From Martinezella hainanensis (GTDB taxonomy: Bacteria > Pseudomonadota > Alphaproteobacteria > Rhizobiales > Rhizobiaceae), in the NCBI RefSeq assembly GCF_900094555.1, contig NZ_FMAC01000007.1, positions 248,001-312,000 on the forward strand: a DNA stretch of 64,000 bases, written 5' to 3'. The notes under the pieces were generated by a model that saw nothing but the letters and a program-made list of their open reading frames with translations, was not told the origin of the DNA and did not search any database. Positions 8,040 through 16,147 of the stretch are shown one piece after another. The position numbers and the translations under genes were made by a program. The number at the start of each line of letters is the position of its first letter. Position 1 is the first letter of the stretch.

Positions 8040-8669
8040 TCATCCGCTATCTGCCTGCATTGCCTGGAAGGCGGCGACGAATCCACTCAGAGAAACCGGA
8101 AGCTCCGCCATATTTCCCTGCATCATGCGGATCGAGACTTTTCCCGACTTCTCCTTCATCAAGACGGCCAGCATCTGGGGCGGACACAACCCCTCCACCA
8201 GACATCCTTGTGTCGTGCAGCGCGATACCTTCGCCATTGTCGAATACTTGCTGCCAAAGCCAATCTTCACACCGCCCTGAATGGCAAAACCGAGCGGAAG
8301 AGCCATCTGCATACCAACCTTATTGTCCGCGGAACGCGCCATGCTGATGACCATGAATACCTGCTTTTGATCCGGTGACGTCAATCGATAGACGATCTGG
8401 CAGCGTGGCTTCATCGCTTTGTCGGCCGAGCATTGCAGTGTCCATGCATCGAACTTCTGTTCGGTAATCTGCGGAACGGCCGGCGCGGGTGTGGCCGGAG
8501 CTGGCGCCATGGCATTGGACGGATCGCTCTTGCCGGCATCCGGCGTCACATTTTGAGACCCCGATTGCGGCACCCCTGGGCCATTATCGGCCCCTAGCGT
8601 CGAGGAAACACCTGCTCCCCAAAGCAGGAAAGCCACACAACACACAGACGGCCTCAAATATAAATTCAT
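8040..8669 (-). CDS. Invasion-associated locus B (IalB)-like secreted protein
   Basis: A 209-aa exported protein with an N-terminal signal peptide (hydrophobic VCCVAFLLWGAGVSSTLGA, cleavage expected near 26) and a Pro/Ala-rich linker to about residue 65. The C-terminal IalB domain carries the family pattern FDAWTLQC, a CQIVYRL segment, and two CTTQGCLVEG / CPPQML cysteines likely to form disulfides. IalB proteins are periplasmic/outer-membrane-associated in alphaproteobacteria; in Bartonella the founding member affects erythrocyte invasion, but the molecular activity is not known. It diverges from the secreted-protein gene at 8833 across an AT-rich promoter region. Confidence 0.88.
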   Translation of the reverse strand: MNLYLRPSVCCVAFLLWGAGVSSTLGADNGPGVPQSGSQNVTPDAGKSDPSNAMAPAPATPAPAVPQITEQKFDAWTLQCSADKAMKPRCQIVYRLTSPDQKQVFMVISMARSADNKVGMQMALPLGFAIQGGVKIGFGSKYSTMAKVSRCTTQGCLVEGLCPPQMLAVLMKEKSGKVSIRMMQGNMAELPVSLSGFVAAFQAMQADSG

Positions 8670-8733
8670 CCTCTCCTCCCGATTTAAGTTGCAATTTTAC
8701 AATAAAATGATAATAATGTCGAATATAGATTGC

Positions 8734-8750
8734 TTTAAGTTTGACTTAAA
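8734..8750. promoter_or_regulatory. Perfect 17-bp palindrome, candidate operator
   Basis: Arms TTTAAGT and ACTTAAA separated by TTG lie in the AT-rich 163-bp intergenic region between the divergent ialB-like and curli-flanking genes. A second TTTAAGT occurs at 8683-8689. The dyad form suits a dimeric HTH regulator such as the LuxR- or Crp-type proteins encoded at 15-17 kb. The assignment is speculative. Confidence 0.35.
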
Positions 8751-8832
8751 CAAATGAAATTTCAATTCATTATTCAATATAGGAAGATATAGGCATTTAA
8801 TATTTAATGACACGCGAGGGGAATCGATTCAG

Positions 8833-9174
8833 ATGACATCAAAGCTCATTGCCGGTTACTCCCTGATCGTCATGCTTGCGCTGACCGATGGCGCCGTATG
8901 CGACGAAAGCTATCTGCAACAAGCCCCCTCTGCGGAAACAAATCCTGCCTTCGTCGAACAACTGCCGGAGACATCCGTCATGCCCGCGCCTCAGCCGCCG
9001 GCCAACCGTCGGACGACGCCGCGCAAACCAAGGCAGGCATCACGAGCGCAAGCAAAAGTCCGATTGGCAAGCAGCATTTTTCCGAATGTGGGCAATGGCG
9101 TCACCGAGCGAGCCGCACCCGCACCGACCGATGGCCACTTGCCGACGGTTGGGTCAGGCACAGTGTCACGCTGA
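8833..9174 (+). CDS. Small secreted hypothetical protein next to curli genes
   Basis: A 113-aa protein with a typical signal peptide (LIAGYSLIVMLALTDGAVC, cleavage near residue 22-24). It is followed by a Pro/Arg/Ala-rich, probably disordered chain with no recognisable domain. The ATG is preceded by GAGGGG about 12 bases upstream. It is followed at 184 bp by a second small exported protein, and both converge on the curli operon, so a role in the amyloid/matrix system is plausible but unproven. Confidence 0.6.
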   Translation: MTSKLIAGYSLIVMLALTDGAVCDESYLQQAPSAETNPAFVEQLPETSVMPAPQPPANRRTTPRKPRQASRAQAKVRLASSIFPNVGNGVTERAAPAPTDGHLPTVGSGTVSR

Positions 9175-9357
9175 CTGCGTTTCGACGGCAGACAATGGTG
9201 AATCGCCCCGTGCGCGCGGCCAGCACAAGATCGCCGATAAGAACGGCAGCAAATATGAAATTGAGAGGCCTTCAGCCAGTTGAAACGTCGAGAGCGGCAT
9301 GTTCGGAGCCGATAATTCGATATCGGCTCGAGATTGCGATTTAGGAGCAGTATCGTC

Positions 9358-9648
9358 ATGATGCATCCCAATAAAATCATCGCTGTTACGATTATCTTGC
9401 TTCTTGCCGGCACGCTTGGCGCAGCGGATGTTCTAGCAAGCAGCCAACCCATCATCCGGCGGTCCGGATTTTCGGAGACCCAAATTCCCCAGGTGAAAGG
9501 ACGTATTCCGGTGAGGAAGAACGGCGCTCTGGAAAAAGGACCTGCCGCCAAGGCGCCGGCCAAACCAAATCCGAGCGCAAGCACCCAGAATGGAGCGGCA
9601 ACGTGCGGACCTGACAACGCACAATCGGAAATCTGCCGGAAAAAATGA
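9358..9648 (+). CDS. Small exported hypothetical protein
   Basis: A 96-aa protein starting MMHPNKIIAVTIILLLAGTL with a clear signal peptide (cleavage about residue 26, after ADVLAS). The mature part is basic and Pro/Ala/Lys-rich and ends with two cysteines (ATCGPDNAQSEICRKK) that could form a disulfide. GGAG at 9343-9346 supports the ATG at 9358 or 9361. The family is unknown. Its stop lies 18 bp from the csgG stop, converging. Confidence 0.6.
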   Translation: MMHPNKIIAVTIILLLAGTLGAADVLASSQPIIRRSGFSETQIPQVKGRIPVRKNGALEKGPAAKAPAKPNPSASTQNGAATCGPDNAQSEICRKK

Positions 9649-9665
9649 TGCGGCGCCGACACTGA

Positions 9666-10646
9666 TCATGAGCTTTTCGGCTTGTCTTTGATCGGGATGG
9701 GCTGGGATGCCGCCTCGACGGCCGGTTGCGCCACGCTGGCGGCGGGAACGGTGACCGCCGGGCCGATCGGCCGGCCGTTGGCATCGAGCTTATACGTCAT
9801 GGCCCTTTGATGCTCGTCCAGATATCGCATGAAGGCCGCGCCGGCGGCCGCATCCCTGAATTGCCACAGCCCGTTCCTCACGCCTTCGAAGATCAGCGAA
9901 TAGACCGCAAGCTGAATGCCTTCCTGGACGCCCAGGGTCGTCGGCGCATTTCGTGTAATGCCGCCTTCGATCTGGAGCAACTGGTCGACGCCGACAAAGC
10001 GGAACGCCGATCCCTGCAGTTGGACGGAGTAGATCGTCTTGGTGGTACTGACTGAGGCCAGCACACGCCCCGTACTGACGCTGACGGCCCGCAGGGAGAC
10101 GGTCACGATGTCCTTGCGATACTGCGTGTTTCCGCCAATCCCGAGATAGTTGGCGCCGATACCGCCCGTCGTTTCATTGGAATCATAACCTATGATACCG
10201 CCATCGAGCAGCACGCCGGCGAACCGGAGCGGCGGGATGCCGCCAGCCTTGGCGCCGTAGACCGCCGACCGTGTATTCTGGATGATCTGCCGTTCCTGCA
10301 GCAGCGATTGCAGGTCCGTGCGCTCGACGACATTGAACCAGTTGCCGTTACCGGCTTTGGTCAGAACGTCAGTCAACAGCTGCGCGCCGCCTTGCGTCAG
10401 AGCGCGGGAATATTCGGCAAAGTTTTCATTGGGTTTGTTCTGCCCAGTCAGGTCAGGAAACGAATAGACTGCCACATCAAGCTTTTGTATGGGCGGCGGA
10501 AGACTCTCCAATGCCACACCCGACTTCGTGGCAGGCATAAGCGTTGCTGGAGTACTCATCGGGTCGAGGCTGCTGCCCGCGGCGGCGCAGCCACCAAGAC
10601 CCAACCCGCATAGAATGGCTGCGACAGGAAAACCAACATGTGACAT
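9666..10646 (-). CDS. csgG: Curli secretion channel CsgG
   Basis: A 326-aa outer-membrane lipoprotein that forms the nonameric curli export pore. The signal peptide ends in a lipobox-like LGLGGC (Cys19). Core CsgG segments are present: VAVYSFPDLTGQNKP, NWFNVVERTDLQSLLQERQI, LLDGGIIGYDSNETTGG with the channel/constriction region, and the transmembrane strand stretches SVSTTKTIYSVQLQG and FRFVGVDQLL. The C-terminus has a non-conserved 35-residue extension rich in Pro/Ala. An upstream in-frame TTG overlaps the csgF stop, but the ATG at 10646 gives a normal lipoprotein signal. It is the last gene of the curli operon. Confidence 0.92.
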   Translation of the reverse strand: MSHVGFPVAAILCGLGLGGCAAAGSSLDPMSTPATLMPATKSGVALESLPPPIQKLDVAVYSFPDLTGQNKPNENFAEYSRALTQGGAQLLTDVLTKAGNGNWFNVVERTDLQSLLQERQIIQNTRSAVYGAKAGGIPPLRFAGVLLDGGIIGYDSNETTGGIGANYLGIGGNTQYRKDIVTVSLRAVSVSTGRVLASVSTTKTIYSVQLQGSAFRFVGVDQLLQIEGGITRNAPTTLGVQEGIQLAVYSLIFEGVRNGLWQFRDAAAGAAFMRYLDEHQRAMTYKLDANGRPIGPAVTVPAASVAQPAVEAASQPIPIKDKPKSS

Positions 10647-10702
10647 GGCCGCTCGAATAAATCGCTCCCAACAACACCGAACGATGACGCAATCAATTTG
10701 GC

Positions 10703-11011
10703 TCAAGGATTAGCCGGCACCTGGCCGCTCTGGATCACGATGACTGGAGATGTTCCAGTTGAACCCGTGCCTTGATTGACATTTCCAAGGTTGCCCAGCG
10801 CATTGTTGAGACCGGATAGATCCGGTGTCTGCTGCTGGCCGGATTTGACGCCATCGCCCTGCGTTTGCGCCGTCGACAGCAGGAACGTGCCATTCAGCGG
10901 ATTGCCCCCAAAGGTCGGATTGGTCGGCTGATAGACCAACTGCCCGGCGGAGGCCGACATTGTCATTGCTGCAATCAGACCGATTGCAGCGATCGCCCTA
11001 CGTATCATCAT
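10703..11011 (-). CDS. csgF: Curli assembly protein CsgF
   Basis: A 102-aa exported protein: signal peptide to about residue 22 (MTMSASA), then the CsgF hallmark LVYQPTNPTFGGNPLNGTFL at the mature N-terminus, the peptide that inserts into the CsgG pore. A Gln/Gly/Asn-rich tail follows. The E. coli protein couples fibre nucleation to secretion at the cell surface. I chose the second of three clustered ATGs (11011) because GGAG lies at the right spacing. It precedes csgG with a 56-bp gap. Confidence 0.92.
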   Translation of the reverse strand: MMIRRAIAAIGLIAAMTMSASAGQLVYQPTNPTFGGNPLNGTFLLSTAQTQGDGVKSGQQQTPDLSGLNNALGNLGNVNQGTGSTGTSPVIVIQSGQVPANP

Positions 11012-11051
11012 TGGCATCTTCTCCGTTGCCCGAAAACATGGCCGCGCCCAC

Positions 11052-11579
11052 TCAGCGCTTGATAAGCAATCCACCACCCGGCAAGCGTGCGATCAGCACA
11101 TTGACCGGTGCGGAACCTGCAGGCTGAAGAACACTAACATTCAAGCCCGCCCCATTCAGCAATACGACATTCGATCTAAGGTTATTTCCGGCTTGCAGTA
11201 CGTTTATATTTCCGTAGTTTCCTATGATTCCTGCAGTTGATATATTACCTGACCCGCCTTGGAGCTGATACACACTATTACGCATACCAATCTGCAGTGT
11301 CTGCGCTATATTATTGCCGCGTGACCCAACATTCGCTTCCGGCACATTTATAGCACCCATCCCGGCGTAATTTGCCGATGGATGACGCCTCTCCGGTAGT
11401 GGCTGAGTGGTAACATCGTTGAATGTTACCGGTGTGGTCACATTAACCGGAATTTGAGCGACATAGGCCGTTTCGGCTCTGCATTCTGCTGTCATCACGT
11501 AGAATGAAGTGCTCAATGCGATGATCGCACTTGATAAGATCTTCGAACTCTTCAGACATTTCATTCCGGTAATTCGCAT
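11052..11579 (-). CDS. Curlin-like minor subunit (CsgB-like)
   Basis: A 175-aa exported protein: signal peptide to about residue 35, then a low-complexity region. Curlin-type segments follow (GNNIAQTLQIGMRNSVYQLQ, GNYGNINVLQAGNN), giving two or three imperfect Q-x-G-x-x-N-x-x-x-x-Q repeats. It ends in ARLPGGGLLIKR, an arginine-bearing tail like those of nucleator subunits. By analogy it may nucleate or anchor the fibre made by the 14-repeat curlin upstream. GAGGT lies before the ATG at 11579; an alternative ATG at 11564 would overlap the csgH stop as ATGA. Repeat degeneracy makes the exact CsgB equivalence uncertain. Confidence 0.75.
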   Translation of the reverse strand: MRITGMKCLKSSKILSSAIIALSTSFYVMTAECRAETAYVAQIPVNVTTPVTFNDVTTQPLPERRHPSANYAGMGAINVPEANVGSRGNNIAQTLQIGMRNSVYQLQGGSGNISTAGIIGNYGNINVLQAGNNLRSNVVLLNGAGLNVSVLQPAGSAPVNVLIARLPGGGLLIKR

Positions 11580-11989
11580 TGTGACGTACCTCGATCGGTT
11601 TCGATCAATAGTTTTGCAATCAGTTCGGCATCGTCTCCGGCGTCGATCATCGTCGTGGCAAGGAGATTGTCCGAACCTGGCTGCAAGTCAAAGCTGCCTT
11701 GCTGAATGCTGTGACTCGTTCCTTCTGTATTGTGCTTGATGAGAACCAGCTTGTATGTCCCGGATACTGCTACATCTGACCTTGCGATCGCCCGTACAAC
11801 AAGAAACGGTTCTCTTTTATCTGCCGTTACCAGGCACTCGATCCCGGTCTGCGAGGCGGGAGCGATGCGCGGAAGCAGCAGCATCGAAAAGAAAAAGGAA
11901 TGCAGAAATAAAGAAAACGCTGATCGCCTGCGATTGCTACCAGCATAGATGACTGGCTCAATCCGGTTAAAGGAGGAGGAGGCGGACAT
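11561..11989 (-). CDS. csgH: Curli assembly/anti-amyloid chaperone CsgH
   Basis: A 142-aa exported protein. After a signal region (to about residue 48, PASQTG) the mature domain reads IECLVTADK...SGTYKLVLIKHN..., IQQGSFDLQPGSDNL and ends with TSQCELPE. This matches the CsgH beta-sandwich fold with its terminal cysteine pair, the alphaproteobacterial counterpart of CsgC, which blocks premature curlin amyloid formation in the periplasm. AGGAGG lies 9 bases before the ATG at 11989, better than the GTG at 12016. It overlaps the next gene, consistent with translational coupling. Confidence 0.85.
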   Translation of the reverse strand: MSASSSFNRIEPVIYAGSNRRRSAFSLFLHSFFFSMLLLPRIAPASQTGIECLVTADKREPFLVVRAIARSDVAVSGTYKLVLIKHNTEGTSHSIQQGSFDLQPGSDNLLATTMIDAGDDAELIAKLLIETDRGTSQCELPE

Positions 11990-12016
11990 TTGCTTTCGCC
12001 TCCTCCATAGGCTCAC

Positions 12017-13090
12017 TCAGTGCTGGACGGTAACGGCCGTGTTGCGATAGCCGAACTGCGCTGTAACCGACGTGTTCGTCAGCCCGCTCGAGCTGGTCTG
12101 AGAGGTAACGGCATAGTTCCCCGAACCGATCTGGATGGTTCCCTGAAGGTTCGAGCCGCTGACGGGGAACACGGTCTGCAGCCCCGATTGCGAAGCGATC
12201 GCGGTATTGCGATAGCCGGCCTGCACGATCATCGAATTGTTGGAGCCGAGCGGATTGGCGATCTGGGATGTCAGAGCGGTGTTGCCCACACCGAACTGAG
12301 CCGTGGTCGCCTTGTTCGATCCGAAGAACGACGATTGGCCGGTCAGGGCGAAGTTGTGCCCGCCGGCCTGGAACGTGTCTTGCGAGTTGTTGCCGCCAGC
12401 CTGATCGGCAAAGGATATGTTGCCCCAACCGAACTGCGTCGTCGTCGAGGCATTGCCGTTGAAGCCGATGACGCCAAATTGAGAGGTGACGGCAAAGTTG
12501 CCGGCGCCGACCTGCAGCGTCGTCTGGTCGTTGCCACCGCCGTCCTGGCCGACGATGGCACCGTTACCCCAGCCGAACTGCATGGTATTGGAGTCGTTTC
12601 CGCCATGCTTGCCGTCGGTCTGGTTCGTCGAGGCGAAGTTCAGGCCGCCGACTTGTAAAGTATCTTGAGAGTTATCTCCCTTGGACTGATCCGCGAAGGC
12701 GGAATTGCCAAAACCGAACTGGGCGATCGTCGAGTTATTATCCGCACCGTCCCGCTGCAGGGTGGAGGCGAAATTCATGACGCCGGCCTGGAACGTGCTC
12801 TGGTCGTTGGTCTTGCCTTTCTGGTCAGCGAAAGCGACGTTGCCGTCACCGAATTGCAGGATGGCTGATGTGTTGGACTTGGCCTTGTCCTGATTGGTGA
12901 CGGCGAAATTGCCGACGCCATTCTGGAATGTCAGAGCGTCATTGTTACCAGTGTTCTGACTGACGAAAGCACCATTGAACGCACCCACCTGGCCGATAAA
13001 CGATTCATTTTCGGCTGGCGGCGACGGGGGTCCGGCAAGTGTCAAAGACGTGCTTGCCAGCAAGATGGCGAGAGCTCCAATCGTCCTCAT
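12017..13090 (-). CDS. Major curlin (CsgA-like) with 14 repeats
   Basis: A 357-aa secreted amyloid subunit: signal peptide of ~19 residues (ending SLTLAG) followed by 14 curlin repeats of about 23 residues with the pattern Q-x-G-x-x-N-x-A-x-x-x-Q. Most repeats alternate between two forms, QFGxGNxAFADQ and QAG/QVGxxNFAxTxQ, so the structural unit may be a 46-residue pair. E. coli CsgA has five repeats, so this is a long curlin. GGAGG precedes the ATG at 13090 and an earlier in-frame start at 13129 is unlikely. It is the first gene of the curli operon and is exported through CsgG. Confidence 0.92.
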   Translation of the reverse strand: MRTIGALAILLASTSLTLAGPPSPPAENESFIGQVGAFNGAFVSQNTGNNDALTFQNGVGNFAVTNQDKAKSNTSAILQFGDGNVAFADQKGKTNDQSTFQAGVMNFASTLQRDGADNNSTIAQFGFGNSAFADQSKGDNSQDTLQVGGLNFASTNQTDGKHGGNDSNTMQFGWGNGAIVGQDGGGNDQTTLQVGAGNFAVTSQFGVIGFNGNASTTTQFGWGNISFADQAGGNNSQDTFQAGGHNFALTGQSSFFGSNKATTAQFGVGNTALTSQIANPLGSNNSMIVQAGYRNTAIASQSGLQTVFPVSGSNLQGTIQIGSGNYAVTSQTSSSGLTNTSVTAQFGYRNTAVTVQH

Positions 13091-13416
13091 GTGATCCTCC
13101 CTGTTCTCCATGACGGGGCAAGCGACCATTCGCAGCCCTCGAGCATTTTAATAGGCTGCGGATGGAGAGCCGAACAAGAGAACCGTTCGGACTAAGACAG
13201 CAACGCAGGATTATGTGAAATATAAATCGCCTACCTCGAAATGGGTAAATGATTAGATGTGTATCGCTATGACGTATGAGCTATACTCTTCTTTGCTTAG
13301 GCATTCTAACCCATATGAAAGCTAGATAAATACAATCCAAGTGTGCAGCAATTCATGCTACCCATAGATAGCTTCGATGAAAGGCTTGCCACATGATAAT
13401 GGATTAATTGACAGCT
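13091..13416. promoter_or_regulatory. Curli operon promoter/leader region
   Basis: This 326-bp AT-rich gap lies between the divergent curlin and toxin-like genes. A small hairpin (CCGAAC at 13170-13175 with GTTCGG at 13185-13190) would lie in the curlin mRNA leader about 80 nt before the ATG. I cannot place -35/-10 boxes with confidence. Confidence 0.4.
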
Positions 13417-13902
13417 ATGGCTACGTTTGACAGTCTCGTGGCGTCCGAAGCAATCGTTAAAGTTGAGATTCAGCTTGGTCGAAAGCAGTCACCCAAGCGA
13501 CTGCTCTTCGCGACGCCAAGCTTTGTGAATTGGTTGAGCGAACGCGTAAGCAAGGACGAACCATCGTCGCTCGGTGCGGTCCTCAGGCCTGTCGAGCAGC
13601 TGGATTTTCTTTTCTATACATTCGTTTCAGGGAAACCGCTCATTCATTGCAGGCAGTTCCGGGCAATCCGGGTCGAACGAAATGCAGTTTGGGAATTAAA
13701 GACCGTCGATTTCCGCATATTCGGCTGGTTTGCCATGCGTGACTGCTTTGTCGCTGTCTTTGGAGACTGGGCCGATCATGTGAAGGATCATGATCTTTAC
13801 CGCGGCTATCGGCTGGAGGTGCGTCGATTGCGCCGGACGCTTGGTGTGGATGATGCGTTGTGCGTAGAGGGAGTAAATCCGGAAGATGTCATTTCGGTTT
13901 GA
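13417..13902 (+). CDS. RelE/HigB-like toxin-family protein
   Basis: A 161-aa basic protein. The central part (residues ~80-135: AVWELKTVDFRIFGWFAMRD followed by CFVAVFGDWADH) resembles the phage Gp49/HigB-type RelE fold, in which a V-x-E-L-K-T...R-I-F core is followed by aromatic strands. It is longer than minimal toxins (~100 aa). The next gene, overlapping by 17 bp, encodes a HTH protein, the usual toxin-antitoxin order for HigBA. A nuclease role is inferred only from this resemblance and context. Confidence 0.55.
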   Translation: MATFDSLVASEAIVKVEIQLGRKQSPKRLLFATPSFVNWLSERVSKDEPSSLGAVLRPVEQLDFLFYTFVSGKPLIHCRQFRAIRVERNAVWELKTVDFRIFGWFAMRDCFVAVFGDWADHVKDHDLYRGYRLEVRRLRRTLGVDDALCVEGVNPEDVISV

Positions 13903-14296
13903 GATAGGGGCGCGGGCGCGGGCAGCCAGCCGTTTCATCGCGAATGTTCGCAGTGATCTGGCTGCCGCCGTCCTCGAAAGGCGGTCACAGAAAGGGTTTA
14001 CTCAGCAGCGACTTGCGGAATTGGTCGGTGTCAGCCGAAAGGATCTGAACCGCTATCTCTGCGGACAGACGGAGCTTCCGCTTCGTTCGATTGCGGATCT
14101 CGCCTGGGCGCTCGACAAAGAAATCCACATTGAGCTGTGCGATCCCAAGGGGTCGCCAGCAGAAGGCAATTACCTCTCCGAACCGGAGACGCGGGCTGCT
14201 ATCCATCCCGTTCGTTCCGGCGGAGCTGTTTCCTGGAGTTCTTCGAGGGCCATCCGCACGATAATCGCTCGCGGCAACAACGATCGGGATGATTGA
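13886..14296 (+). CDS. XRE-type helix-turn-helix protein, possible antitoxin
   Basis: A 136-aa protein. Residues 20-80 form a HTH_3/XRE domain: the FTQQRLAELVGVSRKDLNRYL segment is a clear helix-turn-helix, followed by GQTELPLRSIADLAWALDKE. The C-terminal 45 residues are likely disordered. The ATG lies inside the upstream toxin-like gene (17-bp overlap), implying coupled translation. It probably binds DNA and represses its own operon, and may neutralise the upstream protein. Both roles are inference from fold and gene order. Confidence 0.75.
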   Translation: MSFRFEIGARARAASRFIANVRSDLAAAVLERRSQKGFTQQRLAELVGVSRKDLNRYLCGQTELPLRSIADLAWALDKEIHIELCDPKGSPAEGNYLSEPETRAAIHPVRSGGAVSWSSSRAIRTIIARGNNDRDD

Positions 14297-14301
14297 AGCA
14301 C

Positions 14302-14727
14302 ATGCGCTACGGATATTGCATCTTCTGCGACGACGTTCGCACCGAAATCGGCGAAAAACTCAGCTTCATCGGCGTCTATAGCGGCGTACTGATGCTACCG
14401 GAATTTCCCATTTCACTGCCCAAATTCTGTGTGCACGTGAATCTGATCACCTTGGCAACGGAACCCTACCGATCGATCGTTTTGCGCTGCATAGCGCCAG
14501 GGGACCGTCAACCGCTTCTTGAAGAGCGGTTGGACGCCGCCCAGCTCAGCGAGCAGAGGGATATCACCGAGGATGCGGAATCAAGCGATATTCCGATCAA
14601 TGTCGTCGTCGGCGCCAGCCTTGTCTTTTCGCCGTTGAGATTGCGTCAGCCCGGTCTCCTGACCGTCAGCGCCATCATCGACGACAAGCCTGCGGAGATC
14701 GCTTCGCTGCGTATAGTACAGCACTGA
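14302..14727 (+). CDS. DUF6941-like protein
   Basis: A 141-aa protein beginning MRYGYCIFCDDVRTEIGEKL, then SFIGVYSGVLMLPEFPISLPKFCV. This fits a family of ~140-aa soluble beta-rich proteins (DUF6941) that open with the same Y-x-I-x-C-D-D-x-R-x-E-x-x-x-K-x-S-x-I-G-x-Y pattern. The function is unknown. I chose the ATG at 14302 over an in-frame TTG at 14293. It follows the HTH gene by 5 bp, so the three genes are probably co-transcribed. Confidence 0.7.
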   Translation: MRYGYCIFCDDVRTEIGEKLSFIGVYSGVLMLPEFPISLPKFCVHVNLITLATEPYRSIVLRCIAPGDRQPLLEERLDAAQLSEQRDITEDAESSDIPINVVVGASLVFSPLRLRQPGLLTVSAIIDDKPAEIASLRIVQH

Positions 14728-15120
14728 GCTAACCTGCACGAGCTTCGGCCGCCAAACAGCATCGACATTGTTGGATTGGGTTTTCGAGCTTCCGTCACCG
14801 CAGCGCGTGGAAGCTCCGCTGGTTGTGCGAAGACCGCAAGCTCAAACTCCGGACAGACATGCCTATTGGCCCGCCCCTTGGAAAGGGCGCGGCAGCTCAA
14901 ACACACGGGAATCTCAAGCTTGTTATGTGATCCTTCGGCGGCACGTCGCCGCCGGCGCTTTTTCCGTCAAACGACCGCGGCTTCAAAGGCCGACGTTCTA
15001 TATAGGCCAGCCCTGCGGGGCATTTGCATACTCCGGTGCCGGGACCGCTAACTTCGAGCTGAAGCGACACGGTCCTTGCCGGCATTGCTTGCCACGATCA
15101 GCGGCCCTGACCGGAAGATA
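14728..15120. other. Intergenic region without recognised gene
   Basis: This 393-bp region separates the DUF6941-like gene from the converging LuxR-type regulator. No ORF on either strand has plausible composition and a ribosome site, and I see no strong hairpin followed by a T-run. Confidence 0.4.
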
Positions 15121-15888
15121 TTACCGAACGAGTTCCCGGATCTTGTAGGCAACTTCCGTTCGGTTCGTCGCGTTCAGCTTCTTCATGATATTGCGAATGT
15201 GCACTTTGACCGTGCTCTCGCAAAGATCCATCTCGTAGGCGATGATCTTGTTTGCCTTACCCCGCCTCAGAGCCTCTGCAACGACGACTTCGCGCGGAGT
15301 GAACAAGCTGTCGAGGCAGCAGTTGCGGCTGGCAACCGGTGCGATCGCCTCCTTGGCGGCCAACAGGCTGCTTGCCGGCACGAAGACACCGCCTGCGCGC
15401 GCAAGAGCCACCGCTTCGGCGGCAACCTTGATTCCGACGCTGGTCGGGATGTAACCGCGGGCGCCGCATTCCAGCGCATGCAGCAACTGTGCAAGCTCGT
15501 CGCCATCAGCCCCCACGATCACCGGGCTCGTCTGAAATCTCTCCACCAGAGCGCAAATCTTGGCGCTCACATCCGCATCGGAAACTTTGCGGCCGCCGAT
15601 CATGAAGAGAACTGCGGATGGTAATACTTGCATATTGCGCATCTGCCATTCGTCGAGCGAACCCACCGTGACGATATGCATGGCGCTGTCGCATTCGGTC
15701 AGGCTTTTCGACAGGCACTCGCGATCGAGAGCGCGAGAATCTATGAGAAGAATATAGTCTTCCCATTCATCGACGCCGGGCGTGCCGGATGCGATGAATG
15801 GCCTCAAGCTGTCGGATGTCCGAACTGAAATGATGCGTGCGCCCGTATCTGACGTGAATTTTTCACTTGTGAGCGATTGTCCAATCAT
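15121..15888 (-). CDS. LuxR/NarL-family response-regulator-like transcription factor
   Basis: A 255-aa regulator. Residues 1-175 form a degenerate receiver-like domain: YILLIDSRALDREC contains a phosphoacceptor-position Asp, but the flanking acidic pair and the conserved Lys are not evident. Residues 190-250 are a LuxR/GerE HTH (LFTPREVVVAEALRRGKANK, then ESTVKVHIRNIMKKLNATNR). The architecture recalls CsgD, the curli/EPS master regulator of enterobacteria, and the gene lies between the curli operon and the EPS locus, so a matrix-control role is a reasonable inference. The ATG at 15888 has GGGGGTAA upstream. The unusual first codon options (TTG 15903) are less likely. Confidence 0.85.
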   Translation of the reverse strand: MIGQSLTSEKFTSDTGARIISVRTSDSLRPFIASGTPGVDEWEDYILLIDSRALDRECLSKSLTECDSAMHIVTVGSLDEWQMRNMQVLPSAVLFMIGGRKVSDADVSAKICALVERFQTSPVIVGADGDELAQLLHALECGARGYIPTSVGIKVAAEAVALARAGGVFVPASSLLAAKEAIAPVASRNCCLDSLFTPREVVVAEALRRGKANKIIAYEMDLCESTVKVHIRNIMKKLNATNRTEVAYKIRELVR

Positions 15889-16065
15889 GGCCGTTACCCC
15901 CAACTCTTAAAATGGCCTTTGTATTTCTTGCAACTACTAGAGTATTTACTCGATTTAAAGAGAATAACTTCTGTTTAAGCCGAGACTTTTCTTGAGTTCC
16001 CATATCTCGCCCCTCTTTTTTAGGTTTATGTTATCGTAGTAATTACTTATTTTGTTTTTCCGCGC

Positions 16066-16081
16066 ATTAACATATGTTAAT
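16066..16081. promoter_or_regulatory. Perfect 16-bp palindrome upstream of the LuxR-type gene
   Basis: ATTAACATATGTTAAT is a perfect dyad about 178 bp upstream of the LuxR-type start codon, in a markedly AT-rich intergenic region. It is a candidate operator for a dimeric regulator, possibly autoregulatory. Confidence 0.35.
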
Positions 16082-16118
16082 AATGAATTTAAATATTGGA
16101 TAAAATAATTCTTTCTTG

Positions 16119-16135
16119 CTCCATTAGTAATGGAG
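16119..16135. promoter_or_regulatory. 17-bp palindrome between the two regulator genes
   Basis: Arms CTCCATTA and TAATGGAG are perfect inverted copies around a single G, 13 bp beyond the stop of the Crp/Fnr-type gene. No U-run follows on the minus strand, so an operator for the downstream regulator is as likely as a terminator. Confidence 0.35.
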
Positions 16136-16147
16136 ACAAAGTATTGT

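Noticed and set aside
12017..13090. Periodic DNA repeats that might suggest a CRISPR array
   Set aside because: The ~69-bp periodicity is the codon image of curlin repeats; there are no identical direct repeats with unique spacers and the frame is open throughout.
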